Source: Paraburkholderia elongata
GTDB taxonomy: Bacteria > Pseudomonadota > Gammaproteobacteria > Burkholderiales > Burkholderiaceae
DNA: 64,000 nucleotides
Direction of reading: 5' to 3'
Assembly (NCBI RefSeq): GCF_013177735.1
Contig: NZ_WOEZ01000115.1
Coordinates: 1 to 64,000, forward strand
Positions 51,442 to 59,954 of this stretch are shown here, one piece after another. Position numbers and translations under genes: made by a program. The notes under the pieces were generated by a model. It ran no database searches. It saw nothing but the letters and a program-made list of their open reading frames with translations, and was not told the DNA's origin. Each line of letters opens with the position of its first letter. Position 1 is the first letter of the stretch.

Positions 51442-51470
51442 TTGACTATTTCGTACGCTAGTGTATTGTA
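51442..51470 (+). promoter_or_regulatory. Promoter/operator before etfBA
   Basis: TTGACT (51442-51447) and TATTGT (51464-51469), 16 bases apart, form a good promoter. The sequence tacgctagtgtattgta (51454-51470) in and after the spacer matches the sites at 32965 and 34083. The etfB start is about 75 bases downstream. Confidence 0.65.
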
Positions 51471-51543
51471 ATGTAAAGAACCACTTTGGACATGCCGTGC
51501 GCGTGTCCGAGTCGTCCTCCCCAACATTCCCGGAGTTGAGCCC

Positions 51544-52293
51544 ATGAAGGTTCTGGTGCCCGTCAAGCGGGTCATTGACTATAACGTCAAGGTTCGCGTG
51601 AAAAGCGACGCAAGCGGTGTGGACATTGCCAACGTGAAGATGAGCATGAACCCGTTCGATGAGATTGCGGTCGAGGAGGCGGTGCGCCTCAAGGAAAAAG
51701 GCGTCGTCACCGAGATCATTGCCATTTCCGCCGGCGCTGCCCAAGTCCAGGAAACCCTGCGCACGGCGCTCGCCATCGGGGCCGATCGTGCCATCCTCAT
51801 TGAGACCGCCGAGGACCTCCAGCCTCTAGCTGTGGCCAAGCTCCTTAAGTCCATCGTCGACAAGGAACAACCCCAGCTCATTATCCTCGGCAAGCAGGCC
51901 ATCGACGACGACGCCAACCAGACGGGCCAGATGCTGGCCTCGCTGGCCGATCTACCGCAAGCTACCTTCGCCTCTAAGGTGGAAGTCAAAGGGGACGAGG
52001 TTGAGGTCACCCGTGAAATCGACGGCGGCCTGGAAACCATCTCGCTGTCCTTGCCGGCGGTCATCACCACCGACCTGCGCCTCAACGAGCCGCGCTACGT
52101 CACGCTGCCCAGCATCATGAAGGCCAAGAAGAAGCAGCTCGATACACTCAGGCCCGAGGACCTGGGCGTGGACGTCAAGCCTCGCCTGACGACCCTCAAG
52201 GTCTGCGAGCCTCCCAGGCGCGGGGCCGGCATCAAGGTGCCCGACGTGGCTACGTTGGTCGACAAGCTCAAGAACGAAGCCAAAGTGATCTGA
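51544..52293 (+). CDS. etfB: Electron transfer flavoprotein beta subunit
   Basis: A 249-residue EtfB with K-V-L-V-P-V-K-R-V at the N-terminus and the conserved D-x-x-x-Q-T-G-Q-M region (residues ~120-130). It accepts electrons from the acyl-CoA dehydrogenases of the island and passes them with EtfA to ETF-quinone oxidoreductase. The cluster-specific etf pair and its own operator suggest that it is induced with the pathway. The housekeeping copy is not in the window. Confidence 0.95.
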   Translation: MKVLVPVKRVIDYNVKVRVKSDASGVDIANVKMSMNPFDEIAVEEAVRLKEKGVVTEIIAISAGAAQVQETLRTALAIGADRAILIETAEDLQPLAVAKLLKSIVDKEQPQLIILGKQAIDDDANQTGQMLASLADLPQATFASKVEVKGDEVEVTREIDGGLETISLSLPAVITTDLRLNEPRYVTLPSIMKAKKKQLDTLRPEDLGVDVKPRLTTLKVCEPPRRGAGIKVPDVATLVDKLKNEAKVI

Positions 52294-52318
52294 GAGACTG
52301 AAAGAGGAGAAAGGAAAC

Positions 52319-53251
52319 ATGACCGTACTCGTTATTGCCGAACACGACAACGCAAGCGTCAGGCCCGCCACCCTCAACACCGTGACTGCCGCCGCCCGTG
52401 TCGGCGGCGAGATCCACGTGCTGGTCGCCGGCTGCGAAGCCTCTGGCGCCGCTCAAGCGGCGGCCGCGATCGCCGGCGTGGCCAAAGTCATCGTGGCCGA
52501 TGGCGCCAGCCTGAGCGAGAACCTCGCCGAGAATGTCGCTGCGCAGGTGCTCGCCATCGCTGGCGAGTACGGATACATCTTCTTCCCCGCCACGGCCAAC
52601 GGTAAGAATATCGCCCCACGCGTGGCGGCGAAGCTCGATGTTGCCCAGATAAGCGACATCACCGGGGTCAACAGCCCGGACACTTTCGAGCGCCCAATCT
52701 ATGCCGGCAATGCGATTGCGACCGTGCAGAGCGTCGATGCGACCAAGGTCGTCACCGTGCGCGCCACGGCGTTTGACGCCGCGGCGGCGACTGGTGGCAG
52801 TGCCCGTGTCGAGCATGTGCAAGCGGTAGCCGATAGCGGCAAAAGCAGCTTCGTGGGCCGTGAACTCACGAGGAGCGATCGACCCGAACTGACGGTCGCA
52901 AAGATCGTTGTCAGTGGCGGAAGAGCCTTGGGCAGTGCCGAGAAATTCACCGAAGTCATGACACCCCTTGCCGACAAACTGGGGGCGGGCCTGGGCGCCA
53001 GCCGCGCCGCTGTGGATGCGGGCTACGCGCCGAACGATTCGCAGGTGGGACAAACGGGGAAGATCGTCGCACCGCAGCTCTACATTGCCGCAGGCATTTC
53101 TGGGGCGATACAGCATTTGGCCGGCATGAAGGACTCCAAGGTGATCGTCGCGATCAACAAGGATCCTGAGGCACCTATTTTCAGCGTGGCCGACTATGGC
53201 CTCGAGGCTGATCTGTTCAGCGCCGTGCCGGAACTGGTCAAGGCTCTCTGA
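52319..53251 (+). CDS. etfA: Electron transfer flavoprotein alpha subunit
   Basis: A 310-residue EtfA, with the FAD-binding C-terminal domain G-R-A-L-G-S-A-E-K, G-A-S-R-A-A-V-D-A-G, S-Q-V-G-Q-T-G and I-N-K-D-P-E-A-P-I-F. It follows etfB after 25 bases with AGAGGAG. It forms the heterodimer with EtfB and serves the three acyl-CoA dehydrogenases in the window. Confidence 0.95.
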   Translation: MTVLVIAEHDNASVRPATLNTVTAAARVGGEIHVLVAGCEASGAAQAAAAIAGVAKVIVADGASLSENLAENVAAQVLAIAGEYGYIFFPATANGKNIAPRVAAKLDVAQISDITGVNSPDTFERPIYAGNAIATVQSVDATKVVTVRATAFDAAAATGGSARVEHVQAVADSGKSSFVGRELTRSDRPELTVAKIVVSGGRALGSAEKFTEVMTPLADKLGAGLGASRAAVDAGYAPNDSQVGQTGKIVAPQLYIAAGISGAIQHLAGMKDSKVIVAINKDPEAPIFSVADYGLEADLFSAVPELVKAL

Positions 53252-53291
53252 CCACGCGCCTTAGCTAGCATTCTGTTTGAAGGAGAAGCAG

Positions 53292-53540
53292 ATGAGCATC
53301 GCAGAAAAGTCCTTGCGCTTGCTGGTTGAAAAATGGCTGACACCCACTCCGGCGACGCCGATTCGGGTAACCCGGTTCAGTCGCACGCACTCTAATTGGA
53401 GGCGTTATGTCCGCGTCGAAGCACTGCGGCCGCAAGGCTCGATCACACTTTTTTTCTTCCAGCACGATGACGGTACGTGGCGTGTGTTCCCGCCTGAAAC
53501 CGGGCGCTTGACTCGGCGCAGTTACATGGGCGCCATATGA
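53292..53540 (+). CDS. Small hypothetical protein
   Basis: An 82-residue basic protein with no domain that I can name. The ATG follows AAGGAGA, a strong site, 40 bases after etfA, so it is probably translated with etfBA. The middle is rich in Arg, Trp and Phe (R-R-Y-V-R-V, L-F-F-F). No function is assigned. Confidence 0.6.
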   Translation: MSIAEKSLRLLVEKWLTPTPATPIRVTRFSRTHSNWRRYVRVEALRPQGSITLFFFQHDDGTWRVFPPETGRLTRRSYMGAI

Positions 53541-53649
53541 TTGGGTTATCTGCCCGGACGAATGGCAGCGAACTCGTCCGCCGTCGGCTTGCCCTATCAC
53601 CCCGAAACGGCGACCTTGGAGCGTCTGTGGGGCTGCTTAAAAGCCGGTC

Positions 53650-54921
53650 TTAGCCTTCCGCCAGGTACCGGTGCACGAACGCTACGGCCATTGCACCCTC
53701 GCCAACTGCCGAGGCACAGCGTTTCACCGCACCGTGACGAACGTCACCCACTGCAAAGAGGCCTGGAACGTTGGTTTCCAGGTAATACGGGTCACGATCG
53801 AGAGGCCAGTTGGGCGGCTGCCGCCCGTCGCGAAGAAGGTCGGGACCTGTCATCAAATAACCACGCTCGTCCCGCATGACCCTTAACTCTGGAGCCCATT
53901 CAGTGTGTGGCACACCGCCGATACAGACGAACAGCCAGTGTGTGGCAACCCTGCGTTCCTGCCCCGTGTTGCGATCCTTGAGCGTTATCGCTTGAAGCTG
54001 GGAATCCCCTTCCAGCCCCGCCACTTCGGTTCGCGTAAGCACCTCCACATTTGTGGAGGCACAAATGCGATCGACCAGGTATTGCGAAAGTGAGGATTCC
54101 AACGAATCACCACGGACGACGATGCTGACCCGCGAGGCAAACGGAGCAAAATGCATCACCGCCTGTCCTGCCGAGTTGCCGCCGCCGACGACATAGACGT
54201 GCTCGGTCCGGGTGAGCGAAGCTTCGCTCGAGCCCGCGCCATAGTACAAACCGGCTCCGATATATTCCTCCTCCTTCGGCAAGCCGAGGTGCGCGTATTC
54301 GACGCCGGTCGCACAGATGATGGCGCGGGAGACAATCTTCGTGCCATCAGCAAGGTAGCCGACGCACCTGCCCGGCTGGAATTCGCCGCGGACGCCTTCG
54401 CGCGCCACGAGAATCTCCGTTCCGAAGCGACACGCCTGTTCCCTCGCTCGCTCGGCCAGTTCCGCGCCGCTGATTCCTCCGGGAAATCCAAGGTAGTTCT
54501 CAATCCTAGAGCTGCTGCCGGCTTGCCCGCCGATGGCAGATCGCTCGATCAGAACAGTTTTGAGCCCATCAGATGACGCGTAGACGGCGGCGCTCAAACC
54601 TGCCAGGCCCGCACCGTAAATGGCAAGATCGTACTCGGCACGCGACGGGGAGAGGAACCAGCCGAGCCTCTCCGTAATCTGGCGTACGGTTGGTGCCTCG
54701 ATTCGGCTGCCATCCTGAAATACACAAACTGGCAGACGCGGATCATGGAGATGCTCCACACCTGCCCGCGAGCACGCCTCTTCGTCAGTCGTAAGCTGAA
54801 CCCATTCGAAAGGCACGTCGCTGCGATGAAGAAAATCCCGAATGGTGTACGCCATCGGCGAACCCGCCTTGCCAATGATCCTGACAAGGGGAGGTAATGT
54901 CGTCTCTGAGTTCGCCGGCAC
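53650..54921 (-). CDS. Thioredoxin-reductase-like flavoprotein without redox Cys pair
   Basis: A 423-residue protein. The first ~85 residues resemble a glutaredoxin/thioredoxin-like domain; the rest is a two-domain FAD/NAD(P) reductase with Y-G-A-G-L-A-G-L-S-A-A, G-G-Q-A-G-S-S-S-R-I-E-N-Y, V-G-G-G-N-S-A-G-Q-A and A-V-G-D-V-R-H-G-A-V-K-R. Where thioredoxin reductase has C-x-x-C, this protein has Y-Y-G-A-G-S-S-E-A, so it cannot be a normal thioredoxin reductase. A similar group occurs as TrxB-like oxidoreductases with regulatory N-terminal domains. The start is a GTG with GGGAGAA. It is the last chromosomal-type gene before the scar zone. Confidence 0.8.
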   Translation of the reverse strand: MPANSETTLPPLVRIIGKAGSPMAYTIRDFLHRSDVPFEWVQLTTDEEACSRAGVEHLHDPRLPVCVFQDGSRIEAPTVRQITERLGWFLSPSRAEYDLAIYGAGLAGLSAAVYASSDGLKTVLIERSAIGGQAGSSSRIENYLGFPGGISGAELAERAREQACRFGTEILVAREGVRGEFQPGRCVGYLADGTKIVSRAIICATGVEYAHLGLPKEEEYIGAGLYYGAGSSEASLTRTEHVYVVGGGNSAGQAVMHFAPFASRVSIVVRGDSLESSLSQYLVDRICASTNVEVLTRTEVAGLEGDSQLQAITLKDRNTGQERRVATHWLFVCIGGVPHTEWAPELRVMRDERGYLMTGPDLLRDGRQPPNWPLDRDPYYLETNVPGLFAVGDVRHGAVKRCASAVGEGAMAVAFVHRYLAEG

Positions 54922-55185
54922 GGTCTTCTCCCTGCTTGCGGTTCACTTGTCAGCAAGCGCGGCCCGGCGCGATCTGTCGCTTCCACGAAGCCTCACTCGC
55001 CAGAACTCATGTTACTCCCGTTCCGTTTTGCGACGGCGGACCGCGCGCCGCCTCCAGGCCCGCAATAGCCTTGGCAGGGACTCCGGCCGGCTCCGATTTA
55101 ATGGGCGACTCCGTCTGCGAAACGGGCAGACCTATGCCAAAGTGGGAAATCGTTGTTCCCCCTGCAAGGGACAGGAGAGTCGGCA
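54922..55185. other. Intergenic, no supported gene
   Basis: This 264-base stretch separates the TrxB-like gene from the IS110 fragment. Its open frames show no domain and poor start sites. The last 40 bases (with AGGAGAG) resemble the leader of an IS110-type transposase gene. Confidence 0.4.
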
Positions 55186-55215
55186 ATGAAGACTACGACT
55201 ATTGGCGTGGATCTG
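55186..55215 (+). pseudogene. IS110-type transposase start fragment
   Basis: The reading frame starts with M-K-T-T-T-I-G-V-D-L-A-K, the usual N-terminus of IS110/IS1111-family transposases, preceded by GACAGGAGAG. After about ten codons the match is lost, and what follows has no transposase similarity. It is a 5' remnant of a second IS110-type element, different from the intact one at 56957-58132. Confidence 0.6.
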
Positions 55216-55405
55216 GCGAAGCGCGTGTTATCGCACCAAACTCGATGCATTGGCCGCCACCCGGCGCCATGCCCCGATGATGGCTTTGACCGCCTGGTTC
55301 ACGTCCGGTTGGGTGGTCGCCCATGAGATGACCGACACGCGAATGTGCGCGGCGACAATTGTTCTGCCACGACGACACAGACTCATGGCAGCAGGTCGCG
55401 CATGC
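55216..55405. other. Scar DNA between IS110 fragment and truncated tetR
   Basis: About 190 bases between the IS110 start remnant and the tetR fragment. No frame shows a recognisable domain; it appears to be junction DNA left by earlier rearrangement. Confidence 0.4.
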
Positions 55406-55681
55406 TCATTCGTCAGCCTTGCCGAGGCCACTCCATACGACCTTGACAGCCTTGCGGAAGGCATGCAGTTGCGAGGGGTTGTCTTCACTCCAGCGAAGGA
55501 AAATAACCAGGCCCTGGCAACTGGACAGGATCAATGCGCCACGCAATTCGCGTTCTTCCATCGACAGTGCCGGATTGAGTTCGCCAACGAGCTTCGCAAA
55601 GAGCCTCGTGAACTGCTTCTGTATCTCTATGAAGACATCGCGCGCGAACGGTTCATGCAGCGCCAATCCCCAACTTTCGAA
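55406..55681 (-). pseudogene. TetR-family regulator, N-terminus removed by IS6 element
   Basis: On the minus strand the frame gives ~91 residues of a helical TetR-type C-terminal domain (F-E-S-W-G-L-A to G-K-A-D-E, with a stop at 55406). The DNA-binding N-terminus is missing: the similarity stops exactly at the left inverted repeat of the IS6 element (55682). The missing part is not found on the other side of the element. TetR assignment is by overall pattern and is not certain. Confidence 0.5.
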
Positions 55682-56522
55682 GGTTCTGGTGCAAACAGTT
55701 GGTGAAGCCGATACGTCTCCAATACATAAGGATGCCTTATTTATTGAACAGGACGGCATTCCAGACGGCGGGTGCGGTAGTATCCTTGAGTCCGAGAGTG
55801 CGGAGATTGAACTGACCCTTGCGGATGCGGTGCATCAACTCGATGCCTGAAATCGTGGTCTTCGCACACCTGAATCGTTTTAATCCGAGCATCACGTTCG
55901 TTCTGAACTTGATGTTTCGATGATCCTGTTCGATCACGTTATTCAGATACTTCGAGGAGCGCACTTGCGTTCCCTCAGGCAGCAGAGCGTCAGCGATCAT
56001 CTCCCGCACGGCCCGGTGCGAGGCGGCATACCCATCGAGCGTGATCGTCTCCGGTGGCTGCCCCTGATGTTTGATGGCCTTGCTGAAAAAGGCTTTGGCC
56101 GCGCTTACATCGCGCTTCGCCCTGAGCATGAAGTCCACTGTCTGGCCGACCCTATCTACCGCCCGGTAGAGATAGACCCACCTGCCACGAATCTTCAGAT
56201 AGGTCTCGTCAACACGCCATGACCGGCCTGTGGGTATGCCAAACCGGTTCCAGCGCTTGACGAACTCCGGCGTAAAGCGCTTTACCCAACGCATGATCGT
56301 GGTGTGTGCCAGCGACAATCCCCGCTCGGCCATCATCTCGACCAGATCGCGCAGGCTGAGCTTGTAGCGAAGGTACCAGCGCACGCAGAGAATGATGATC
56401 TCCCGATCAAAATGTCGCCCATCAAACAACGCCTCCAGGCCTTTCCGCTTGCTCATCACCGACCACCAGATTGTTGGGCTAAGTACTCTAACCGATTCGC
56501 CGAGCCTATTTGCACCAGAACC
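55682..56522 (-). mobile_element. IS6-family insertion sequence (841 bp)
   Basis: The ends are perfect 14-base inverted repeats GGTTCTGGTGCAAA (55682-55695) and TTTGCACCAGAACC (56509-56522). They enclose one transposase gene, as in IS26-type elements (about 820 bp). The flanking 8 bases (ctttcgaa and gacaagac) differ, so there is no target duplication. This points to recombination or deletion beside the element after insertion. Confidence 0.9.
55737..56456 (-). CDS. IS6-family DDE transposase
   Basis: A 239-residue transposase. An N-terminal helix-turn-helix (L-S-L-R-D-L-V-E-M) is followed by the DDE triad in R-V-D-E-T-Y, L-D-G-Y and I-E-Q-D-H-R. It matches IS6-family enzymes in length and motifs and appears intact. 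The chosen ATG (M-S-K-R-K-G) is 66 bases inside the right end, while the track's longer frame would begin outside the element. IS6 elements move by replicative transposition and often cause deletions, which fits the missing tetR half. Confidence 0.9.
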   Translation of the reverse strand: MSKRKGLEALFDGRHFDREIIILCVRWYLRYKLSLRDLVEMMAERGLSLAHTTIMRWVKRFTPEFVKRWNRFGIPTGRSWRVDETYLKIRGRWVYLYRAVDRVGQTVDFMLRAKRDVSAAKAFFSKAIKHQGQPPETITLDGYAASHRAVREMIADALLPEGTQVRSSKYLNNVIEQDHRNIKFRTNVMLGLKRFRCAKTTISGIELMHRIRKGQFNLRTLGLKDTTAPAVWNAVLFNK

Positions 56523-56956
56523 GACAAGACTACCCCGGCCTGCATACGGTAGTCGTAGCTGGCTGAGGGGCAGGCCGGCCTGGGAAGCCAAGGCTCGCAC
56601 CACGACCGGCTGTGCAGGAGTTATCCACGGCCGGCCGGCGGGTTGCCTGTTACGACCGTGACGCTGGCCGGCGGTGGATAACTCCGGATCACCATGAGGC
56701 AGGTCCCTCCTGATAGCTGTTACTGCGATCCATGCCATGTTTCATGTCTGAAGTGGATCGTCGCGCACGTAAGACTCCAACGTCTTACTCACCTTCTATC
56801 CGCTGGCAGGTAGCCAGCCTTATCCTGCATGCGCATTGCGCCGGAATCGTGACCGGGAACACGCCCAATCTTGAAACATCGGTTGCTGTGGCAACCCAGG
56901 GCAGGCACGGGCGTGTTCACTTCAGACCATGTGAGTAGCAAGGCGCGTGAGGGGCG
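56523..56956. other. Non-coding gap between IS6 and IS110 elements
   Basis: These 434 bases hold no supported gene. They contain the long inverted repeat at 56617-56685 and a short stretch with several GC-rich direct repeats. The part next to the IS110 gene may be its downstream end. Confidence 0.5.
56617..56685. repeat. 20-bp inverted repeat with DnaA-box-like cores
   Basis: Arms at 56617-56636 (ggagttatccacggccggcc) and 56666-56685 pair with one mismatch around a 29-base loop. Each arm holds TTATCCAC, close to a DnaA box, but one pair is not an origin. The structure could be a REP-like hairpin, which IS110-family elements often target, or part of a decayed element end. Confidence 0.6.
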
Positions 56957-58132
56957 TCACCCGGCGCACCGGACGGGCTGGCCGGGCTTCAGTTGCGCGC
57001 CTTCGGGAATTACGCCATCCTTAAGATAACGCCACAAGGCAATCGCCAGTCGCCGTGCGACGGCGACGATGGCGATGCGTCGGGCACGGCGGTTGGGGCC
57101 AGTGCCCTGCGTGCGCTGGTTGAACCACTGCGTCAGTGCACTGTCGGGCTGGTAGCGCAGCCAGCACCACGCCATCTCGACCAGCAGCGCACGTACCCGT
57201 CGGTTGCCCTGCTTACTGATCCCGTGGTCGACCTGACTCTCGCCGCTGTCGTAAGGCTGCGGCACGAGCCCGACGCACGCCCCGACCTGGCGCCGGTTGC
57301 TGAACTGCCTCCAGAACAGTTCGAGCGCCAGGCGCGACGCGCCCACTTCGCCAATCCCCTTCAGGCGCGCCAGGTCATCGCTTCGCTGGCGCGCGGGGGC
57401 CGGCACGCTCGCCTGCCGCGTCTTCTCGAGCGTCGTGAGCTGCTGCTCGGCGAGCGCCAGCCGTTCGCACTCGCGCAGCAGCCGCTCACGCAGTTCGCGC
57501 GGTAGCGCGGAGCCGTCGTAGCACCTCAGCTCGTCACGCGCGAGGCGGCCGGCGAAGGCATTGTGATCGACCTCATCCCAGCAGCCGAGCGTGGCCAGCA
57601 GCTTGCGCATGCGGTCGCGGTGCTGCAGCACTTCCTTTTGCAGTTGCCCGCGATCGCGCATCAGGTGGCGCGACGCTTCATCCTGCGCGGACGGCACGTG
57701 AACCACGTGCATGCGGTCGCGCTCGCCGCGCAGCCACGCGCGAAGGTTGATGACGAGCTTGATCGCGTCAAGCCGGTCGGTCTTCGCACGCCGCTTGCGA
57801 CGCTCGACGGGGATACTGGCCGGATCCACGACGTAACATTCAATGCCGTGGGCCTGCAGCGCACGCCAGATCCAGAACGCGTCCGGGCCAGCCTCGTAGC
57901 ACACGACGACGCGCGCGCCAGCCGGCAGCGACCACTTCTCCTTGTGCAGTTCGATCAGGTCCAGCACCGCCTGCAGGCGGGCGGCGGCCTGCGGCTGCGC
58001 GACCGTGTGCACCGCCGGCTGCTCCCGTTGGCCGTCGTGCAGCGCGACTTTCCACTTGCTGGCCGCGAGCTCGAGTGAGACAGCCAGCACCACTTCTTCA
58101 CTACCTAACTGACACCTCCGGTCGTTGCCCAT
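56957..58132 (-). CDS. IS110-family transposase (DEDD type)
   Basis: A 391-residue IS110/IS1111-type recombinase. It has the RuvC-like domain with C-Y-E-A-G and A-K-T-D-R-x-D, and the C-terminal transposase_20 domain with L-K-G-I-G-E-V-G and the serine region Y-D-S-G-E-S-Q. The usual first Asp motif (I-G-x-D-x-A) reads S-L-E-L-A-A-S-K here. These enzymes work with a bridge RNA. I choose the second ATG (M-G-N-D) because GGAG stands six bases before it; the first ATG touches the site. It is not related closely to the start fragment at 55186. Confidence 0.9.
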   Translation of the reverse strand: MGNDRRCQLGSEEVVLAVSLELAASKWKVALHDGQREQPAVHTVAQPQAAARLQAVLDLIELHKEKWSLPAGARVVVCYEAGPDAFWIWRALQAHGIECYVVDPASIPVERRKRRAKTDRLDAIKLVINLRAWLRGERDRMHVVHVPSAQDEASRHLMRDRGQLQKEVLQHRDRMRKLLATLGCWDEVDHNAFAGRLARDELRCYDGSALPRELRERLLRECERLALAEQQLTTLEKTRQASVPAPARQRSDDLARLKGIGEVGASRLALELFWRQFSNRRQVGACVGLVPQPYDSGESQVDHGISKQGNRRVRALLVEMAWCWLRYQPDSALTQWFNQRTQGTGPNRRARRIAIVAVARRLAIALWRYLKDGVIPEGAQLKPGQPVRCAG

Positions 58133-58459
58133 GATCATCTCCTATACAGTAGGCTCGCGATGCTGATTGTAGGCATCAGTCTCTCGACGGCCCGGATACT
58201 CATAGGATCTTGACCCCAGCCCTCGTCCTTCTGCGCACGGGAGACCACCCCCCGGGCAAGGTTGGTCAGCGTCGTCGATTAATTTATGAGTATCCCTTAA
58301 AAAGCTTGACAACTTTCCGCTCATAGAAGGCGACCCGCCGTCCGGCCGTGGACAACCCGCAACGTCACATCAAAGGGAGGACCCTCACCCGGGCACAATT
58401 CAACTACGTAACCGTCCACTGAAGCGGGTCACCCCCAGGGCTGCAGTGAAGGCTGCGTT
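58133..58459 (-). other. IS110 upstream non-coding region, possible bridge RNA
   Basis: In IS110-group elements the bridge RNA comes from the non-coding stretch between the left end and the transposase start. Here about 320 bases upstream of the transposase are free of supported genes and contain short complementary blocks (for example around 58285-58310). I cannot fold it or find loop matches by eye, so this is only a location to test. Confidence 0.3.
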
Positions 58460-58807
58460 GTGTTGCCACCAGAAGTCATCACGGCGCTCAAAAACCTCCA
58501 CATTGTTTCGAGCGCGCTCGCACAGCGAGGCACTCACGCTCAGGAAATCCGGGATTCCCAATGGCGGGCAATGTTTCAACGGGCTCACGAGGCGAAGACG
58601 GCGCTCGACCGGCACGGGGGGAGAGCTCAAACGCACGCGATTGTGCTGCTTCGACAGATGACACACGCATGCCAGGGTCTGGTTGATCGGCACGCGGCCC
58701 GACAGGAGATTCCCTTCGCCGTGTGGCGCGAAGTGGGCAGGCTTGGGCACGATGCTTACGAGTGGGTCAACCTGAACGTACCCCGCCGGCGAGGCACCGA
58801 CGCATGA
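58460..58807 (+). CDS. Hypothetical protein, uncertain
   Basis: A 115-residue frame starting at a GTG with GAAGG upstream. It is rich in Arg and His and has no motif that I recognise. Codon use resembles real genes of the window, but it sits in the scar zone between an IS110 element and a fliG fragment and may not be expressed. Confidence 0.3.
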   Translation: MLPPEVITALKNLHIVSSALAQRGTHAQEIRDSQWRAMFQRAHEAKTALDRHGGRAQTHAIVLLRQMTHACQGLVDRHAARQEIPFAVWREVGRLGHDAYEWVNLNVPRRRGTDA

Positions 58808-59060
58808 ATCCCGCACCGTTCAGGTCAGCGTACCGTGCCGGACTTAAAGCGGACCGGCTCGCGCAACATGTCCGGCATGTACTTCCGGCACGCCCAGGCT
58901 GGCCCACGGTCCGTCGTCCTTTAAGGTCTCCGGGAGGCATGCGACCGACGGATGGAGCATTGCTCCCAACGTCCGGACAACAACTGAGCGACGCGCGCTT
59001 GCCGGGAAAAAGAGATCAGAAGATCGCTGCGATCGTTGTTAGCAAGTCACGGAGCGGTCA
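58808..59060. other. Intergenic before fliG fragment
   Basis: The 253 bases contain no supported gene. A short GC-rich block precedes the fliG-like start, which has a modest site (CGGAGCGG). Confidence 0.4.
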
Positions 59061-59678
59061 GTGAACGCCGAAGGAGTCAACAAGGCCGCGTTGCTACTGA
59101 TGTCGCTCGGTGAAGACGAGGCGGCCGAAGCCTTCCGGTTCCTCGACCCACGTGAGGTGCAGAAGATCAGCATCGCGATGGCCGGGCTGAAAAACGTCAC
59201 GCGCGGTGCCGTCGACACTGTGCTGCAAGACTTCATCAAGGAAGCAGAAACGCATACGACGCTATCGCTTGACTCGAAGGATTACATCCGGTCGGTGCTG
59301 ACCAGGGCGCTCAGCGAAGACAGGGCTGGCAACGTCATGGACCGCATTCTGCTCGGTGACGACGTTGGCGGCATCGAAGGCCTGAAGTGGATGGATGCGC
59401 CAGCCGTCGCGGAACTGATCAAAAACGAACACCCGCAAATCATCGCAACCATCCTCGTGCACCTTGATCCGGAGCAGGCTTCTGACGTACTCGAATGCTT
59501 CACCGAACGGACGCGCAACGACGTGCTGCTGCGCATCGCCACGCTCGACGGCATCCAGCCGGCTGCATCGCGCGAACTCGACGATGTGATGACAGAGTTG
59601 CTGTCTGGCAGCGGTAACGTGAAACGCAAGGCGGTTGCCCCAAAGCGGCGAGATCAGATTGATCGCGCCTTGGACTAA
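59061..59678 (+). pseudogene. fliG: Truncated flagellar switch protein FliG
   Basis: A 205-residue frame that matches the N-terminal and middle domains of FliG: K-A-A-L-L-L-M-S-L-G-E, then E-H-P-Q-I-I-A-T-I-L in the middle domain. Normal FliG has about 330 residues; here the C-terminal domain that contacts MotA is missing, and the frame ends in V-A-P-K-R-R-D-Q-I-D-R after the L-L-S-G-S stretch. No other flagellar gene is near, so it is most likely a duplicated, moved and broken copy. Confidence 0.75.
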
Positions 59679-59700
59679 CTAACCTAAGTAGGGATAGTCC
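59672..59700. repeat. 6-bp inverted repeat at the fliG break
   Basis: GGACTA (59672-59677) and TAGTCC (59695-59700) stand 17 bases apart, straddling the stop of the truncated fliG. This may be an old element end or a weak hairpin. Confidence 0.3.
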
Positions 59701-59792
59701 TTAAAGAAAACCTGCCTGTGTGAAAGCTAGCAGAAGGATTTGGCACACTACGATCGTAGCGTCGATACGGAAGTGGCGGCAGAGCGCGGTTG

Positions 59793-59954
59793 CGCGCCGC
59801 GCATGAAAAGGTGATCCGCTACGGCGCACCAATTGAACACGTGAACGTCGGCATCGAGACGGGCGAGCACATGCACGCAACCCCGAAAGCGACTGTCTTC
59901 GCGCCTATACGCGCAACGGAGGCCACAGCTATGTCGTGCGCTGAGGGATCGATC
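59793..59954 (+). pseudogene. Broken SAF-domain piece of UxaA system
   Basis: In frame before the UxaA-type gene lies a stretch with V-I-R-Y-G-A-P-I and G-I-E-T-G-E-H-M-H, typical of the end of the SAF domain of altronate/galactarate dehydratases. The first half of the domain is missing, and the upstream sequence diverges with a stop at 59757. In many Burkholderiales the SAF part is a separate small gene, so this is probably its truncated remnant at the edge of the scar zone. Confidence 0.55.

Noticed and set aside
56617..56685. Replication origin because of TTATCCAC boxes
   Set aside because: There is only one inverted pair, no iterons and no replication initiator gene nearby.
59061..59678. 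Functional flagellar locus
   Set aside because: The FliG frame lacks the C-terminal domain and no other flagellar gene is adjacent.
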